This document shows, in pieces, positions 14,646-22,819 of a stretch of DNA of 23,946 nucleotides. Both the position numbers and the translations under genes were made by a program. Positions within the stretch are counted from its first letter, which is position 1. Each line of letters begins with the position of its first letter. The notes under the pieces were generated by a model, which did not search any database, had not been told where the DNA came from, and saw nothing but the letters and a program-made list of their open reading frames with translations. The DNA is from Burkholderiales bacterium. Its GTDB lineage: Bacteria; Pseudomonadota; Gammaproteobacteria; Burkholderiales; Burkholderiaceae_C. The stretch lies in NCBI GenBank assembly GCA_011391855.1, contig JAABPT010000057.1, positions 1 through 23,946 of the forward strand. The letters are read 5' to 3'.

Positions 14646-15839
14646 TCAGCCGACCGGCCACCAGGCGACGCCATCGACCCCGGCGCCGGCCGGCAAGAGC
14701 CAGGTGCGCAGCACTGCCCCGCCGGCTTCGAGCAGCAGCAGCGCGGGCGCATCGGCGGCCCGCAGCGCCAGCACTTGGGAACCGCGGGGCGCTGCGCGCA
14801 AAGCCGTCAACGCACCCGCCCCGGCAACCACGCGTTGCCATGTGTCGGCCTGGCTGTCGCGAAGGGTGAAGAGGGTCGCGGCAGCCCGCTCGCCCACCAG
14901 CGCCCACACGGCTTCGTCGGTGGCCTGCAGTTGCAACACCGGCCCGGGCAAGGTGTACGCGGCCACACGGACCCAGCGCGCGGTGTCGAAGACGTGGATC
15001 TCGTTGCCCGCCGGCAGCCACCATTGATTCGTGCTTCGGCCAGGCGAGGCCGGCCGCAGCGCGGCGCCCTTGGGGTTGGCGCCCGGCATGCGCAGCGCGG
15101 CAATGCGGCGGCGCACGTCCAGGTGCATGACCACGGCCTCGTCGCCCTGCATTCCTGCCAGCCAGGGCACACGGTGATCGGCAAAGCTGAAAGCAGGGAT
15201 CGGCCGGTCCAATGGCGCCCGCCTCACACCCAGATAGCCCGGCGAGGAAATCCCCTCGCCCATGCGGTAGTCGTGCACCAGGCCATCGAAGAGGGGCGCG
15301 GCACCAGAGTCGAGCGAGATCTCCCACGACTCGCCCAGCGCTGGCCAGGCGGCGAAGAAACTTTGCCGCTGCGGCAGGCTGAACAGCACGGAGGCGGCGC
15401 CGCGACGCGTTCGCCCGAGGTCGCTGCCTTCGAAGGTCTTGACGACCGTGCCGCGCGCATCGACCAGGCTCAGCCGTTCGCCGTGCGCGGCCAGCGCCCA
15501 GCGCCCGTCGGGGCTGGCGGCCAGTGCATGCACGGGCGCATCCATCGAAACCCTGAACCGCAACCGCCAGGCCGGGTCGGTTGCCGGCTCCCAGCAGCGC
15601 AGGCTGCCGTCGCCTGCCACCAGCCACAGCCCGCCGGTCACCGGCACGGGAACGTTGGCTGGCGCCAGCGCATCCGGCAGCCGGGTCAGTTCATCGGCGC
15701 CGCCGGTGGCGACCCAGCATCCGCCTGGCCCCCAGGTCAGAACCCCGTGAAGCCAAGCCGCGGCGGCCCGGGCATGGGGCCACGTTGCCGGCCCGGCCCA
15801 AAAGCAGACCAGGGCGGTCAGTGCCGCCCTGCGCTGCAT
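14646..15839 (-). CDS. NirF-like / cytochrome d1-type beta-propeller protein
   Basis: A 397-residue exported protein with a signal peptide (about 1-28, ending ARAAAA). The body has repeated blade-like segments (ALAASPDGRWALAAHGERLS and similar). Residues 183-255 match the NirF/NirS d1 propeller: FDGLVHDYRMGEG, PGYLGVRRAPLDRP and LDVRRRIAALRMPG. NirF proteins act in the last steps of heme d1 synthesis. This one lacks the C-terminal NVWNK-type ending typical of NirF and its N-terminal half is poorly conserved, so it may be a divergent NirF or a nirS-associated d1 carrier. It is the third gene of a probable nirS-nirM operon, 54 bases after the cytochrome c gene. The CxxCH motif is absent, so it is not itself a c-type cytochrome. 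Confidence 0.7.
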   Translation of the reverse strand: MQRRAALTALVCFWAGPATWPHARAAAAWLHGVLTWGPGGCWVATGGADELTRLPDALAPANVPVPVTGGLWLVAGDGSLRCWEPATDPAWRLRFRVSMDAPVHALAASPDGRWALAAHGERLSLVDARGTVVKTFEGSDLGRTRRGAASVLFSLPQRQSFFAAWPALGESWEISLDSGAAPLFDGLVHDYRMGEGISSPGYLGVRRAPLDRPIPAFSFADHRVPWLAGMQGDEAVVMHLDVRRRIAALRMPGANPKGAALRPASPGRSTNQWWLPAGNEIHVFDTARWVRVAAYTLPGPVLQLQATDEAVWALVGERAAATLFTLRDSQADTWQRVVAGAGALTALRAAPRGSQVLALRAADAPALLLLEAGGAVLRTWLLPAGAGVDGVAWWPVG

Positions 15840-15893
15840 GCCTTCGGCCCTGCAGTGTTGCCGTGCCGACCAACACGATCGGCCCTCATGGCC

Positions 15894-16214
15894 CTACTGC
15901 TTCAGGATCCACTCCACGGATGCCTTGAGGTCGGCATCCGAGATCTTGGCCACCGGATTGGGCGGCATGGGAATCTGGCCCCAGACGCCCTTGCCACCGT
16001 TGCGCGACTTTTCGGTCAGTTTGGCGACCACATCGGCCTGCCCCTTGTATTTGGCAGCGACGTCCTTGTACGAGGGTCCGACGAGCTTCTTGTCGACGGC
16101 GTGGCAAGCGAAACAGCCGGCGGTTTTCATATTGGCCTCGGGGTCGGCCTGGGCCGGGAGGCTGACTCCCAGCCCGAGGGCAACGGTTCCGACGAGGGTG
16201 ATCCATGTGCGCAT
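15894..16214 (-). CDS. nirM: Periplasmic cytochrome c551/c552 (NirM-like)
   Basis: A 106-residue class I cytochrome c that should donate electrons to NirS. The signal peptide spans about residues 1-23 (VALGLGVSLPAQA). The heme site is GCFACHAVDKKLVGPSY, with the expected lysine and Gly-Pro-Ser after it. The axial methionine lies in GQIPMPPN, and the C-terminal helix (ISDADLKASVEWILKQ) is typical. AGGAG is placed 7 bases before ATG 16214. It follows nirS by 33 bases on the same strand, the same order as nirS-nirM in pseudomonads. It could also feed the CuA subunit of the NOR-like enzyme. The c551 versus c552 name cannot be settled from sequence alone. Confidence 0.9.
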   Translation of the reverse strand: MRTWITLVGTVALGLGVSLPAQADPEANMKTAGCFACHAVDKKLVGPSYKDVAAKYKGQADVVAKLTEKSRNGGKGVWGQIPMPPNPVAKISDADLKASVEWILKQ

Positions 16215-16247
16215 CTGCTAACTCCTAGAGTGGTTGACGGCCCGTTT

Positions 16248-17993
16248 TCAGTAGACGTCGTGTTGCGTGTTGTAGACGTTGAAGTGGCCCGTCGGCGTGA
16301 TGAGGCGCGGATCCTTGATCACCGCCTTCAGCTTCAAAGTCTTGTCGTCCACGACCACTAACGCGCTTTCCTTGTTTTTGGCTGACCAGACGGCGAACCA
16401 AACTTCGTCGCCGGCCTTGTTGTACTCCGGTTGCACGACGCGCTTGGCGCCGTCGTCCTTGAGGTCGGCCCACTCGGCGATGGGCAGCACGGTGTAGCCC
16501 TTGTCGAGGTTCTTGATGTCGTACACCGCCACCGATTGCGAAATCTTCGCGTCGGGGTTGAGCGGCGTGTCCGAGTACAGGTGTGTCGACTTCGGGTGGC
16601 TCTTGATGAACAGAGCCCCGCCGCCCGGGCCCTTGAGCTTGGCGACTTCCTTGAACGCGTATTGCTTGTGCTTGACGGGGTCGGTGCCGATCAGCGAAAT
16701 CGTCTCGTCACCCAGGTGGCCGGTCGACCACACCGGCCCGAACTTCGGGTGGATGAAGTTGGCGCCACGACCCGGGTGCGGGATCTTGCCCACCTCGACG
16801 ATCGCGGCGAGCTTGCCCTCCTTGGCGTCGATGACCGAGATCTTGTTGCTCTGGTTGGCCGCCACCATGAAATAGCGCTTGGTCGAATCCCAGCCGCCGT
16901 CGTGCAGGAACGGTGCCGAGCCGATCTCGGTGACCTTCAGCGCGTCGATGTTGGAGTAGTCCACCATCAGCGTCTTGCCGGTCTCCTTGACGTTGACCAC
17001 GAACTCGGGCTTGAAGTGGCTGGCGACGATCGAGGCGACGCGCGGCTCGGGGTGGTACTCCTGCGTGCCGACGACCATGCCGCGCGTGCTGACGATCTTC
17101 AGCGGCTCGAGCGTGTCGCCCTTCATCATCACGTACTGCGGCGGCCAGTAGGCACCGGCGATCACCAGCTTGTCGCTGTAGTTGCCTTCCTTGCCCTTGT
17201 ACTTGCTGGTGTCCACCGAACGCGCCTCGAGACCGATGCGCACCTCGGCCACGTTGTCGGGCTTGGGCATCCACAGGTCGATCATGTTGATCTTGCCGTC
17301 GCGCCCGATCACGAACAGGAAGCGCCCCGACGCAGAGGTGCGCGAGATGTGCACCGCATAGCCGGTCTTGACGATATTGATGATCTTCTTGGTGTCACCG
17401 TCGATCAGCGCCACCTCGCCGGTGTCACGCAGCGTGGTCGAGAAGATGTTCTCGATGTTGTAGTTGTTCATCTTCTTCGTCGGCCGCTGCGCCGGCGGAA
17501 TGATGACCTTCCAGGTCTCCTTGATCTGCGCCATGCCGAACTCGGGCGGCACCGGCGGGTCGTGCTGGATGTAGCGCGCCATCAGGTCGACGGTCTTCTC
17601 GTCCATCTCGCCGCTGGTCTGCCAGTTGGGCATGCCCGCGGGCGAACCGTAGGCGATGAAGACCTTCAGGTACTCGGTGCCCTTGTCCTGCGTGATGTCG
17701 GGTGTCAGCGGCTTGCCGGTGGCCCCTTTGCGCAGCACGCCGTGGCAGCCGGCGCAGCGCTCGAAATAGATCTTGCGCGCGCTGTCGAACTCGGCCTTCG
17801 TCATCGGCGGAGCCTTCGGATTGCTCGACTGGTACATGGCCTCCGCGGCCAGCGGGGAGGCGCCGGCCTGGTACTTCAGCTCGGATTCGGTGACCCCCTT
17901 CTTCTCTTGCGCATGGGCGCCGAACGAGGCGGCGACAGCGGCTGCGGCGAGCAGTGCTGCAGCCAGCGGGGCGAATCGTTTCATGGTCTTCAT
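16248..17993 (-). CDS. nirS: Cytochrome cd1 nitrite reductase (NO-forming)
   Basis: Periplasmic dissimilatory nitrite reductase: nitrite plus one electron to NO, the defining step of denitrification. The 581-residue precursor has a signal peptide (about 1-29, ending GAHAQ). It has a cytochrome c domain with CAGCH at 80-84 and an eight-bladed heme d1 propeller. H215 in YAVHISRTSASG is the expected proximal d1 ligand. The distal pocket histidines lie in EYHPEPRVASIVASH (H314/H326) and FLHDGGWDS (H364). The end, HFNVYNTQHDVY, matches the family terminus, so the gene is complete. A second in-frame ATG lies three codons in and either could serve. It is followed by the c551 gene and the nirF-like gene. 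The palindromic box about 94 bases upstream suggests Crp/Fnr-type control. The other d1-synthesis genes are not in the window. Confidence 0.97.
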   Translation of the reverse strand: MKTMKRFAPLAAALLAAAAVAASFGAHAQEKKGVTESELKYQAGASPLAAEAMYQSSNPKAPPMTKAEFDSARKIYFERCAGCHGVLRKGATGKPLTPDITQDKGTEYLKVFIAYGSPAGMPNWQTSGEMDEKTVDLMARYIQHDPPVPPEFGMAQIKETWKVIIPPAQRPTKKMNNYNIENIFSTTLRDTGEVALIDGDTKKIINIVKTGYAVHISRTSASGRFLFVIGRDGKINMIDLWMPKPDNVAEVRIGLEARSVDTSKYKGKEGNYSDKLVIAGAYWPPQYVMMKGDTLEPLKIVSTRGMVVGTQEYHPEPRVASIVASHFKPEFVVNVKETGKTLMVDYSNIDALKVTEIGSAPFLHDGGWDSTKRYFMVAANQSNKISVIDAKEGKLAAIVEVGKIPHPGRGANFIHPKFGPVWSTGHLGDETISLIGTDPVKHKQYAFKEVAKLKGPGGGALFIKSHPKSTHLYSDTPLNPDAKISQSVAVYDIKNLDKGYTVLPIAEWADLKDDGAKRVVQPEYNKAGDEVWFAVWSAKNKESALVVVDDKTLKLKAVIKDPRLITPTGHFNVYNTQHDVY

Positions 17994-18254
17994 GGACGTT
18001 CCTTCATCGTTGATTCAGTACAGTGCGTGGGAACAACTCAGCTTTGTTGCGATCGTCGTGTGTGCCGTGGGGGCTTTCCTTGAACTGGTTCAAGCGTTGG
18101 CGGTGAAGAGCCGTTCCGGCGCCATCCAGGGCTCGCATACAAGCCACCGCCCCGGCCGCCATGCGCCTGCGGCGAAAGCTGAAGCACTTCAAGGACACGC
18201 GGGTGCGGCCGGCCGATGCTCCACGCCGCGTTTACCCTGTATCTGGATTCCTTC
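17994..18254. promoter_or_regulatory. Divergent nirS / TonB receptor promoter region
   Basis: A 261-base spacer between leftward nirS and the rightward receptor gene. It holds the strong palindrome at 18079-18094. I see no Fur-like box with confidence and no convincing -35/-10 pair. The receptor frame stays open upstream to 18216, but that extension lacks signal-peptide character. Confidence 0.45.
18077..18094 (+). promoter_or_regulatory. Crp/Fnr-type (DNR/NnrR-like) box upstream of nirS
   Basis: TCCTTGAACTGGTTCAAG contains a perfect two-armed palindrome CTTGAA-CTGG-TTCAAG (18079-18094), of the TTGAA-N4-TTCAA type. Its first 16 bases are identical to the element upstream of the NOR-like operon. 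The centre lies about 94 bases upstream of the nirS start codon, a plausible activator distance if the transcript leader is about 50 bases. Which family member binds it is unknown. Confidence 0.65.
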
Positions 18255-20261
18255 ATGACACGCCTGCGAACTGCCCACCCACAGTCTTCGAGCCCGGCGC
18301 GCGCCGGCGCGCCCCCCCTTGGGCTGACCTGGCGCTGTGCTGCGTTGGCGGCCGCGGCCATGCAGTGCGCCGTCGCGCAAGAAACCGCGCCGAGCGTGGT
18401 GGTCACGGCGACTCGACACGGCATGCTGGAGAACATGGCACCGGCCGCGCTGAGCGTGGTGACGCGGCGCGAGATCGAAACGCGCGGCGCCGACAACCTG
18501 CTCGACGCACTGCGCGCCGAACCCGGCGTCAGCCTGCAGGGCCGCGCCATCGGGGGCCGCAAGGTGCTCAGCCTGCGCGGCATGGACAGCAAGCACACGC
18601 TGTTCCTGGTGGACGGCCGGCGCATCGGCGCCAGCGACGGCGTCATCGGGCACTCGGACTTCCAGTACGACTGGATCGCCGTGGAAGATATCGAGCGCGT
18701 CGAGGTCGTGCGCGGCCCGCTGTCGGTGCTGTACGGGTCCGAGGCCATGGGCGGCGTGGTCAACGTCATCACGCGCGAGCCCGGTGAGCTGTGGCGGTTC
18801 GGCGCCACGGCCGAGGGCAGCCGCGCCGAAGGCGATCGCGGTGGTGACGGCCAGCGGCTTTCGGTGCGCACCGACGGCCCTCTTGGTGGCGGCATCGTCC
18901 TGCGCGCCGGGGCGGCGGCAACACGCCTCGATGCCCTGGCCTCGCCTGCCGATCCGCGCATCTCCGAACTGGAAGGACGCGACAAGAACGACGGCTGGCT
19001 GGGTCTGGGCTGGCGCGGCGCGGGCCCGGCGGCCGGCGGCCAGCGCGTGGACTTCGAATACCGCGCCGGCCGCGAGGAGCGATGGGCCGACGCCCGCGAA
19101 CGCAGCGGCAAGCGCCGCTACCACCAGACCTTCAATGACATCGAACGCACACTCACCTCGCTGGGCTGGGAAGCCGACTGGGCCGGCGCGGCCGGCATGC
19201 CGGACTGGACCAGCCAGTTGCGCGCGTACCGCGCCAGCGTCGACGTGGTCAACCGGCGCACCGAAGGCGTGGCGGTCAACCCGCCGCAGCGCATCGAGGA
19301 CCGCGTGCTCGAAGGCCTGGCGCGGGCGCAGCTCGGCAGTCACGGCCTGACCGGTGGCTTCGAGGCCCGCGACGAGTCGCTGGAAGATCCTGGCCTGCCC
19401 GACGGCCGATCGGTGGCGCGGAACCGGGCACTGTTCGTGCAGGACGAGTGGAACCTGGCCAGCCAAACCCTTCTCACGCTGGGCCTGCGCCACGACGAGA
19501 ACCAGCTCTATGGCGACGAATGGAGTCCACGGGTGTACGGTGTCTGGCAGGCCACCCCCGAATGGACCGTGAAAGGCGGCTACAGCCACGGCTTCAAGGC
19601 GCCGAACCTGAAGCAGATCGTGCCCGGCAGGCGCGCCGAGGGCCCCAACACCTTCATCGGCAACCCGGCCCTGCAGCCCGAGCGCAGCGATGGCATCGAA
19701 CTCGGCGCGGGCTACGCCGCCGGCGCGACCGAGGTGCAGGTGATGCTGTACGAGCAGCGCGTGGAAGACCTGATCGAGGTGCGCCTGCTCGCCGCCGGCC
19801 CCGTGCCCGGTATCGGCACCTATACCTACGAGAACCTGGCCCAGGCACACATGCAGGGTGTGGAGGCCTCGGTGGCGCAGGGACTGGGTGCCGGCTTCAC
19901 GGCGCGGCTGAACTATGCCTACCTGGACGCGCGCACGGACACCGGCCAGCGACTGGAGAAACGGCCCCGCCACACCGCCGCCGCGCAGGTCGACTGGGAG
20001 GGCACCGTCTGGCGCGCCAATGTGTACGCCGAATACAGCGGCGAACAGCTCTTGCCGGCTCCGGTGGCGACCGCGCCGCCCCAGTCCGCGCCCGGTTTCA
20101 CCCTGGTGGGCGCGCAGGTTTCGCGGCTGCTGCCCTGGGGCCTGGAACTGGCGCTGGGCGTGCAGAACCTGGGTGACGTGCGGCTGGCGGAAGTCTCGCC
20201 GCTGTACACCCACGTGGAACCGCCCCGGACCTGGCGCCTGACGCTGCGCGGACGCTGGTAG
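18255..20261 (+). CDS. TonB-dependent outer-membrane receptor (FepA/CirA-like)
   Basis: A 668-residue outer-membrane receptor. The signal peptide ends near CAVAQ, followed by ETAPSVVVTATR. The plug domain (about 45-165) has the family blocks DALRAEPGVSLQG, SLRGMDSKHTLFLVDGRRIG, DIERVEVVRGPLSVLYGSEA and GGVVNVITRE. The rest is a 22-strand barrel ending in the expected aromatic residue (RLTLRGRW). The start ATG 18255 is preferred over an upstream frame because a normal signal peptide follows. The plug resembles siderophore and colicin I-type receptors, but the ligand cannot be read. Being divergent from nirS, iron, heme or cobalamin-like uptake for nitrite reduction is one possibility and copper another. 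It precedes the sugar transporter on the same strand by 167 bases, but that gap carries separate operator-like sites. Confidence 0.92.
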   Translation: MTRLRTAHPQSSSPARAGAPPLGLTWRCAALAAAAMQCAVAQETAPSVVVTATRHGMLENMAPAALSVVTRREIETRGADNLLDALRAEPGVSLQGRAIGGRKVLSLRGMDSKHTLFLVDGRRIGASDGVIGHSDFQYDWIAVEDIERVEVVRGPLSVLYGSEAMGGVVNVITREPGELWRFGATAEGSRAEGDRGGDGQRLSVRTDGPLGGGIVLRAGAAATRLDALASPADPRISELEGRDKNDGWLGLGWRGAGPAAGGQRVDFEYRAGREERWADARERSGKRRYHQTFNDIERTLTSLGWEADWAGAAGMPDWTSQLRAYRASVDVVNRRTEGVAVNPPQRIEDRVLEGLARAQLGSHGLTGGFEARDESLEDPGLPDGRSVARNRALFVQDEWNLASQTLLTLGLRHDENQLYGDEWSPRVYGVWQATPEWTVKGGYSHGFKAPNLKQIVPGRRAEGPNTFIGNPALQPERSDGIELGAGYAAGATEVQVMLYEQRVEDLIEVRLLAAGPVPGIGTYTYENLAQAHMQGVEASVAQGLGAGFTARLNYAYLDARTDTGQRLEKRPRHTAAAQVDWEGTVWRANVYAEYSGEQLLPAPVATAPPQSAPGFTLVGAQVSRLLPWGLELALGVQNLGDVRLAEVSPLYTHVEPPRTWRLTLRGRW

Positions 20262-20308
20262 GCACGGCCGGGGTCGCGCGGCCGCGCATGGGGCCATGAC
20301 AGTACGCC

Positions 20309-20322
20309 TGAAATCGCTTTCA
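20309..20322. promoter_or_regulatory. LacI-family operator, perfect match to the degenerate consensus
   Basis: TGAAATCGCTTTCA matches the LacI/GalR-type palindrome TGNAANCGNTTNCA at every fixed position, with the central CG step typical of sugar-responsive repressors. It lies 107-120 bases before the symporter-GH17 start codon. The repressor gene is not in the window. Confidence 0.65.
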
Positions 20323-20365
20323 CCCCCGTCAAAACACCGATCGACGCGTCGCATCGTTGCGGCCA

Positions 20366-20379
20366 CGATAGCGCTTTCA
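20366..20379. promoter_or_regulatory. Second LacI-family operator-like site
   Basis: CGATAGCGCTTTCA shares the AGCGCTTTCA right arm of the same palindrome, with two mismatches in the left arm. Its centre is 57 bases from the first site, compatible with cooperative binding or looping by one repressor, and it lies 50-63 bases before the start codon. Confidence 0.5.
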
Positions 20380-20428
20380 AGTCACCGCAAGGCGGCACGT
20401 TTGCGTGCCGCCCAGCAGAAAGCTGTCC

Positions 20429-22789
20429 ATGTCCCCAACACCCGCCACCGCAGCCCACAAGGTCCCGTTCGGGCAGAAGGTCGCCTTCGGGCTGGGCATG
20501 CTGGCCAACCAGATGTTCCCGGCCGCCCTGGGCATCTTCATGGTGGTGCTGGTGCAGGACATGGGCTTCCCCGGCTGGATGTGGGGCGTGCTGTTCTTCC
20601 TGCCGCGGGTCTTCGATTCGGTCACCGACCCGATCATGGGCTTCATCTCCGACAACACGCGCTCCACCTGGGGCCGGCGCAAGCAGTACGTGTTCATCGG
20701 CGCCATCGTGATGGGCATCAGTTTCGTGGCGATGTGGCAGCTCTACCGCGTCGACGGCGTCAACTACAACTTCGTCTACTTCCTGTGCTGGTCGATCGTG
20801 TTCTACGCCGGGCTGACGCTGTTCAGCATCCCCTACGTGGCGATGGGTTACGAGATGAGCGACGACTTCCACGAGCGCACCAGCATCATGGCCGTGGCAC
20901 AGTGGATCGGCCAGTGGGCCTGGGTCATCGCGCCGTGGTTCTGGGTCGTGATGTACGACCCGAAATGGTTCGAGAACGCCGACACCGCCACGCGCACGCT
21001 GTCGATCTGGGTCGGCGTGGCCTGCATGCTGCTGGCCATGGTGCCGGCCGTCTTCCTGCCCAGCCGCTCGACCAAGGACGACACCCACCTCGTGCCCCTG
21101 ACCTGGGCCAACTTCGGCGGCGGCATGCGCGAGATCCTGGCCGGCTTCAAGGAAGCCTTCGGCTCGGTGCCGTTCCGCAAGCTGTGCTTCGCCACCTTCC
21201 TGATCTTCAACGCCTTCAATACGGTGGCGGCGTTCTCGTTCTTCATCGTCGTCTACCACCTGTTCCAGGGCAATGCGCCGGCGGCCGGCATCTGGCCCAC
21301 GCTGTTCGGCAGCGTTGGCGCGCTGATCACCACCTTCGCCGTCATCCCCACCGTGGCCTGGATGTCGAAGAAGATCGGCAAGAAGAACGCCTTCATGCTG
21401 TCGCAGGGCATCTCGCTCATCGGTTACGTGCTGCTGTGGTTCCTGATGATCCCGGGCAAGCCCTGGATGTTCATGTTCGCGCTGCCGTTCTTCAGCTTCG
21501 GCATCGGCGGGCTGTTCACGCTGATGATGTCGATGACGGCCGATGTCTGCGACCTCGACGAACTGGCCACCGGCAAGCGGCGCGAGGGCATCTTCGGTGC
21601 CATCTACTGGTGGATGGTGAAGTTCGGCTTCGCCATCGCCGGCCTGCTCAGCGGCGCCATCATGTCCTTCGTCGGCTTCGCGCCGGGCGCCGCCACGCAG
21701 GTCGCGGGCGCCGTGGACGGCCTGCGGCTGTTCTATTCAGGCGTGCCGATCTTCGGCACGCTGCTGGCCATGTGGGTCATGCGCGACTACGACCTCGACG
21801 AGAAACGGGCCACCGAAGTGCACGCCGAGATCGAGCGGCGCAAGCGGCGCTCCGCCGCCGCGTCGTCGTCGCAGGGCTCGGGCGCTCGGCCTTGGCTGGA
21901 AGAGCATGGCCTGCATTTGCCGGCCGTGGAGCCGTCACCGCTGGCGGGCAGGACCGCGGCCGAGATCAGCACGCTGTACGCCGAGCAGCTGCGCAGCGGC
22001 ATCTACGGCCTGTGCTTCAGCGCCTACGTGGAAGGTCAGGGCGCGGGCGACCAGCTGACGGAGGCGCAGGTGCGCCGGCGCATCGAGCTCATCGCGCCGC
22101 ACACCCGCTGGGTGCGTTCGTTCGCCTGCACCGAGGGCCACGAGCTGATTGCCCGGCGGGCCCGCGAAAAGGGGCTGAAGACGATGGTGGGCGCCTGGAT
22201 CAGCCACGACCGGGACCGCAACGAACGCGAGATCGACGGGCTGCTGACGCTGGCCCAGGCCGGGCTGGTCGACATCGCGGTGGTGGGCAACGAGGTGCTG
22301 CTGCGCGACGAACTGCCCGAGGCCGAATTGCTGGCGTACATCCGTCGCGTCAGGGCCGCCCTGCCCGAAGCCGTGCCCGTGGGCTGTGTCGACGCCTATT
22401 ACCAGTTCCTGGAACGCCCGGCGCTGACGGCGGCCTGCGACGTGCTGCTGCCGAACTGCTACCCGTTCTGGGAAGGCGTCGACATCGCCGTGGCCGCGCC
22501 ATACCTGCGCCGCATGCACGGGCTGGTGCAGGCCGCGGGCGGTGAGAGGCGAGTCATCGTCACCGAGACCGGCTGGCCCGGCAAAGGTCAGCCGGTGGCC
22601 CAGGCCGTGCCCTCGGCCGAGAACGCGATGCGGTATTTCATCGACGTCCAGCAATGGGCCCGGCGCGAGGGGGTCAGGCTGTTCTACTTCTCGTCGTTCG
22701 ACGAGCCGTGGAAGCTGCGCCAGGAAGGCGAAGTGGGCACCCAGTGGGGCCTGTGGGACAAGGACGAGCGGCCCAAGTACGGGGTGTAG
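20429..22789 (+). CDS. GPH-family sugar:cation symporter fused to a GH17 glycosidase domain
   Basis: A 786-residue two-domain protein. Residues 1 to about 460 are a 12-helix MelB/GPH (MFS_2) symporter, with an opening FGLGMLANQM block, a DPIMGFISDNTR loop and the family signature IPYVAMGYEMSDDFHERTS. A basic, serine-rich linker (about 465-490, ERRKRRSAAASSSQGSG) follows. Residues about 522-786 are a GH17 TIM barrel: SGIYGLCFSAY, acid/base E622 in VVGNEVLL, nucleophile E713 in IVTETGWPGK, then FYFSSFDEPWK. GH17 enzymes act on beta-1,3-glucans. The symporter C-terminus is normally cytoplasmic and no signal peptide precedes the GH17 part, so I infer import of beta-glucan oligosaccharides followed by intracellular cleavage or transglycosylation. 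A GTG at 20405 is an alternative start. Two LacI-type sites upstream support sugar control. A sequencing error joining two genes is possible, but the linker is continuous. Confidence 0.9.
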   Translation: MSPTPATAAHKVPFGQKVAFGLGMLANQMFPAALGIFMVVLVQDMGFPGWMWGVLFFLPRVFDSVTDPIMGFISDNTRSTWGRRKQYVFIGAIVMGISFVAMWQLYRVDGVNYNFVYFLCWSIVFYAGLTLFSIPYVAMGYEMSDDFHERTSIMAVAQWIGQWAWVIAPWFWVVMYDPKWFENADTATRTLSIWVGVACMLLAMVPAVFLPSRSTKDDTHLVPLTWANFGGGMREILAGFKEAFGSVPFRKLCFATFLIFNAFNTVAAFSFFIVVYHLFQGNAPAAGIWPTLFGSVGALITTFAVIPTVAWMSKKIGKKNAFMLSQGISLIGYVLLWFLMIPGKPWMFMFALPFFSFGIGGLFTLMMSMTADVCDLDELATGKRREGIFGAIYWWMVKFGFAIAGLLSGAIMSFVGFAPGAATQVAGAVDGLRLFYSGVPIFGTLLAMWVMRDYDLDEKRATEVHAEIERRKRRSAAASSSQGSGARPWLEEHGLHLPAVEPSPLAGRTAAEISTLYAEQLRSGIYGLCFSAYVEGQGAGDQLTEAQVRRRIELIAPHTRWVRSFACTEGHELIARRAREKGLKTMVGAWISHDRDRNEREIDGLLTLAQAGLVDIAVVGNEVLLRDELPEAELLAYIRRVRAALPEAVPVGCVDAYYQFLERPALTAACDVLLPNCYPFWEGVDIAVAAPYLRRMHGLVQAAGGERRVIVTETGWPGKGQPVAQAVPSAENAMRYFIDVQQWARREGVRLFYFSSFDEPWKLRQEGEVGTQWGLWDKDERPKYGV

Positions 22790-22819
22790 GCCGGCCGGGC
22801 GGCACCGGCTGACGGTCGG

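Noticed and set aside
16431..18083. 550-codon plus-strand open frame opposite nirS
   Set aside because: Antisense shadow; nirS on the other strand is complete with signal peptide and all expected ligands.
18189..20366. 725-codon minus-strand open frame opposite the TonB receptor
   Set aside because: No domains and shadow-type composition; the plus strand carries a full receptor with plug and barrel signatures.
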